Positions 6,051-6,163 of a stretch of 6,163 bases of DNA are shown piece by piece. The DNA is from Candidatus Thalassarchaeaceae archaeon. Lineage in GTDB: Archaea; Thermoplasmatota; Poseidoniia; Poseidoniales; Thalassarchaeaceae. Position 1 is the first letter of the stretch. The number at the start of each line of letters is the position of its first letter. The translations under genes and the position numbers were made by a program. Below the pieces are notes generated by a model. That model had not been told where the DNA came from, did no database searches, and saw only the letters and a list, made by a program, of their open reading frames with translations. Where the stretch lies: positions 9,451-15,613 of the forward strand of contig JASMAJ010000004.1 in the NCBI GenBank assembly GCA_030754395.1, read 5' to 3'.

Positions 6051-6100
6051 GTCTCCACTCAATGCGGGCTAACAGGAGTGGAATGAAGGTTCGCACTGTT

Positions 6101-6111
6101 GGTTATTGATT
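6101..6111 (+). promoter_or_regulatory. A/T-rich TATA-like element in the divergent intergenic region
   Basis: GGTTATTGATT is the only A/T-rich stretch between pyrE and the window end. It lies about 28 bp before the ATG at 6136, the expected distance for a leaderless plus-strand mRNA, and about 55 bp before the pyrE ATG. It also contains the ATTGATT half-site found upstream of the fumarase gene. Assignment is weak. Confidence 0.25.
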
Positions 6112-6135
6112 AGCGGGTCTTTGAACCGCTTGAGT

Positions 6136-6163
6136 ATGAAGGTTCTTGGACGGTCGCGTGCGG
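6136..6163 (+). CDS. Possible start of a divergent gene, cut by window end
   Basis: An ATG at 6136 opens a frame reading MKVLGRSRA that runs off the window. Only nine residues are visible, so no family can be named. Support comes from the TATA-like element about 28 bp upstream and from divergence with pyrE. The rest of 6063-6135 holds nothing else I can identify. It may be spurious. Confidence 0.25.

Noticed and set aside
6051..6062. TTG start for pyrE at 6062
   Set aside because: The in-frame ATG four codons later is a stronger start codon and gives a typical OPRT N terminus; the TTG has no Shine-Dalgarno sequence.

Overview
The window looks like a piece of an archaeal chromosome. The best guess is a mesophilic, marine-type euryarchaeon (Thermoplasmatota / Marine Group II-like), inferred from protein flavour and a leaderless-type TATA promoter; the lineage cannot be proved from sequence alone. 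Protein genes are about 44-45% G+C in the stretches I counted, densely packed and ordinary in codon use.

Layout. A plus-strand pair comes first: the C-terminal half of an M32 metallocarboxypeptidase (3-830, cut by the window edge) and, 38 bp later, a cytoplasmic PQQ/WD-like beta-propeller protein starting at GTG (869-1924). A minus-strand block fills the right side: pyrE (5466-6050), a CsaA-type tRNA-binding protein whose ATG directly abuts the pyrE stop, a cyclophilin prolyl isomerase (4476-5024), and after a 96-bp promoter-bearing gap a class II fumarase (2778-4379) with a ribbon-helix-helix DNA-binding domain fused to its N terminus. A possible divergent plus-strand gene begins at 6136 and leaves the window.

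Between the two convergent blocks lies about 850 bp (1925-2777) with no credible protein gene. By hand count, 1981-2700 is about 57% G+C, 31% A and only 12% T on the plus strand. It is packed with short perfect hairpins, several capped by GNRA (GAGA, GTGA) or UNCG (TTCG, TCCG) tetraloops when read on the plus strand, and its ends can pair through a long-range helix. I read it as a large (about 700-750 nt) structured non-coding RNA transcribed rightward. It does not show the RNase P, SRP, rRNA, tmRNA or group I/II intron signatures I looked for. It is the most likely novel element here.

Functionally the protein genes are housekeeping: peptide degradation, pyrimidine synthesis (OMP formation), protein folding, tRNA binding or chaperoning, and the TCA cycle. 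The second unusual point is the RHH-fumarase fusion. A perfect 15-bp palindrome lies upstream of its TATA box, which suggests, without proof, that the enzyme may bind DNA and control its own or other promoters.
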